This document shows positions 63,853 through 64,000 of a stretch of 64,000 nt of DNA, in pieces (position 1 is the first letter of the stretch; each line of letters starts with the position of its first letter). A model generated the notes under the pieces. The model ran no database searches and had not been told where the DNA came from. It was given only the letters and a program-made list of their open reading frames with translations. The translations under genes and the position numbers were made by a program. The DNA is from Flavobacterium sp. N1994 (lineage in GTDB: Bacteria; Bacteroidota; Bacteroidia; Flavobacteriales; Flavobacteriaceae). Location of the stretch: assembly GCF_025947145.1 (NCBI RefSeq), contig NZ_CP109999.1, positions 310,001-374,000 on the forward strand. Direction: 5' to 3'.

Positions 63853-64000
63853 GGTTACTTACTTTTTGAGCAAAAAAGCCATCTTTCATATCCATACTTC
63901 GTTGTTGCGGAATAAAAGAAAAGCCTTGTTGAAAATACTCAAGCTGTATGCCGCTGACACAAGGCAAATCGCCATTGCCAGTAAGCCAGAAGTAAGACAT
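63845..64000 (-). CDS. C-terminal end of a gene cut by the right edge
   Basis: 51 in-frame codons on the minus strand, reaching the window edge with no upstream stop; the fragment reads from MSYFWLTGNGDLPC to AQKVSNHE. The ATG at the edge may be the true start or an internal Met. Family not recognised. The stop overlaps the TIGR02757 gene by eight bases, so they are likely co-translated. Confidence 0.55.
   Translation of the reverse strand: MSYFWLTGNGDLPCVSGIQLEYFQQGFSFIPQQRSMDMKDGFFAQKVSNHE

Overview
The window is chromosomal DNA from a Bacteroidota bacterium, most likely Flavobacteriaceae and close to Flavobacterium. The reasons are low GC, promoters of the Bacteroidota type (TTG, a gap of about 19-22 bases, then TAnnTTTG) with no obvious Shine-Dalgarno sequences, type IX secretion (T9SS) C-terminal sorting domains on secreted proteins, many lipoproteins, and a large glycan-utilisation locus. 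No rRNA, tRNA, IS element, prophage or CRISPR array was recognised.

Layout. 1-8.1 kb: housekeeping and small envelope genes: 5' part of mutS2 (reading off the left edge), ung, a lipoprotein/beta-barrel pair, a membrane transglutaminase-like protein, a signal-less solute-binding-fold protein, a nucleoside phosphorylase, a SUI1/YciH factor, a 2-oxoglutarate/Fe(II) oxygenase and a lipoprotein cyclophilin. 8.3-14.5 kb: a fused alpha/beta 2-oxoacid dehydrogenase E1, a signal-less trypsin-fold protease, a DUF2809-like membrane protein with a beta-lactamase-fold lipoprotein, and a saccharopine/alanine-dehydrogenase-like enzyme. 14.6-18.4 kb: a GH97 alpha-glucosidase with a FucP-type sugar transporter. 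18.5-23.5 kb: a small secreted protein, a T9SS-exported M28 peptidase and uvrA.

24.0-48.6 kb is the centrepiece: a dense, almost one-directional beta-1,3/1,6-glucan (laminarin-like) utilisation locus. It has three GH16 enzymes, three GH17 domains, one GH30, a very large GH94/GH149-like phosphorylase, two MFS-type transporters, two surface proteins built from a shared ~150-residue module, and a membrane-spanning one-component regulator (propeller, Y_Y_Y, TM, LuxR-type HTH). It contains no SusC/SusD pair. In its place, the first operon gene encodes a glycosidase TIM barrel joined to a ~650-residue outer-membrane beta-barrel, and a later gene joins an MFS importer to a cytoplasmic GH17 domain. 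The inferred flow is: surface GH16 and binding modules cut glucan outside; the hydrolase-porin passes oligomers; periplasmic GH17/GH30 lipoproteins trim and debranch; the MFS-GH17 and sugar porter import; cytoplasmic GH17 and phosphorylase finish, giving glucose-1-phosphate. Repeated TATAGTT boxes upstream of the locus are candidate regulator sites.

48.8-64 kb: an ECF sigma factor with a 47-residue microprotein, an endonuclease III lacking its Fe-S cysteines, peroxiredoxin, a conserved 488-residue protein, an MBL hydrolase, small lipoproteins, an esterase, a dihydroorotase homologue lacking metal ligands, a BatA/VWA protein, a DEAD-box helicase, a secreted CxxCxGxG protein, a repeat-rich intergenic region, a Cys-motif membrane/outer-membrane pair, and a DUF2400/TIGR02757 protein.
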